From contig CAZQLE010000237.1 in the NCBI GenBank assembly GCA_964593905.1, positions 1 to 5,111 on the forward strand: DNA of 5,111 nt, written 5' to 3'. Numbering within the stretch: position 1 is the stretch's first letter; the number at the start of each line of letters is the position of its first letter. Below the pieces are notes generated by a model that had not been told where the DNA came from, did not search any database, and worked only from the letters and a program-made list of their open reading frames with translations. Below are positions 4,991 through 5,111 of the stretch, piece by piece. This stretch comes from CAZQLE01 sp964593905 (GTDB lineage Bacteria; Chloroflexota; Anaerolineae; Anaerolineales; Anaerolineaceae). The translations under genes were made by a program, and so were the position numbers.

Positions 4991-5111
4991 ATGAAAGCAC
5001 AGAATAATTTTCGTAAAACCTTCTTCATCCTTCTTCTCGCTGCTTTGCTGCTCACGGCCTGCGCCAGCCCGACCCCGTCTGCAACCCCCACCGCAGAACC
5101 AACCCGTACAC
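4991..5111 (+). CDS. Lipoprotein N-terminus, partial (runs off the window)
   Basis: Only the first 40 codons are present. They encode a clear lipoprotein signal peptide: basic residues Lys2, Arg8 and Lys9, a Phe/Leu/Ala core (11-21) and the lipobox L-T-A-C with Cys24 as the lipidation site. A Pro/Thr/Ala-rich linker starts at once (ASPTPSATPTAEPT), the style seen in the neighbouring lipoprotein. This N-terminus is typical of extracytoplasmic solute-binding proteins and other surface lipoproteins of Anaerolineae, but the mature domain is outside the window, so no function can be given. AGGA (4983-4986) lies 4 nt before the ATG, and a TATAAT lies 42 nt upstream. The gene is divergent from the NBR1-Ig lipoprotein gene, 217 bp away. 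Confidence 0.85.
   Translation, partial: MKAQNNFRKTFFILLLAALLLTACASPTPSATPTAEPTRT

Overview
The window looks like chromosomal DNA from a member of the Chloroflexota, most likely class Anaerolineae. This is inferred from style, not from a marker gene. Three predicted lipoproteins have short signal peptides, a lipobox and then long Thr/Pro/Ala-rich linkers. One of them carries an NBR1-type Ig-like domain, and another is a trypsin-like HtrA protease with two PDZ domains. All are common in that class. No rRNA, tRNA, CRISPR array, transposase or phage gene is visible. Coding density and codon style look uniform, so nothing points to recent transfer.

Layout, left to right: (1) a short leader (1-150), then a lipid-anchored HtrA/DegP-like serine protease with tandem PDZ domains (151-1854, +), closed by a perfect 17-bp hairpin terminator (1903-1944). 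(2) An extended -10 promoter (about 2007-2015) leads into a tight three-gene operon on the + strand: a thioredoxin-fold [2Fe-2S] ferredoxin (2042-2332), a PAS protein with a C-terminal helix (2329-2823) and a SpoIIE/PP2C-type phosphatase with an extra C-terminal domain (2825-3985). The first two overlap by ATGA and the second pair is 1 nt apart. (3) A symmetrical hairpin (4001-4043) serves as a shared terminator for this operon and for the convergent gene beyond it. (4) An NBR1-Ig-like lipoprotein on the - strand (4090-4773). (5) A 217-bp divergent intergenic region, then the first 40 codons of another lipoprotein on the + strand (4991 to the window end).

The most interesting part is the ferredoxin-PAS-phosphatase operon. 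The same trio is known, from my recollection of gene neighbourhoods, beside [FeFe]-hydrogenase (HydA/HymABC-type) genes in Clostridia and other anaerobes. Here it stands alone between its own promoter and terminator, with no hydrogenase, NuoF-like or kinase gene in view. A reasonable reading is a redox-sensing signalling module: the iron-sulfur protein and PAS protein sense redox or electron-carrier state, and the phosphatase is the output. Its substrate is unknown. The phosphatase C-terminal domain (about residues 225-386) resembles nothing I can name. The flanking protease and lipoproteins look like independent cell-envelope genes.
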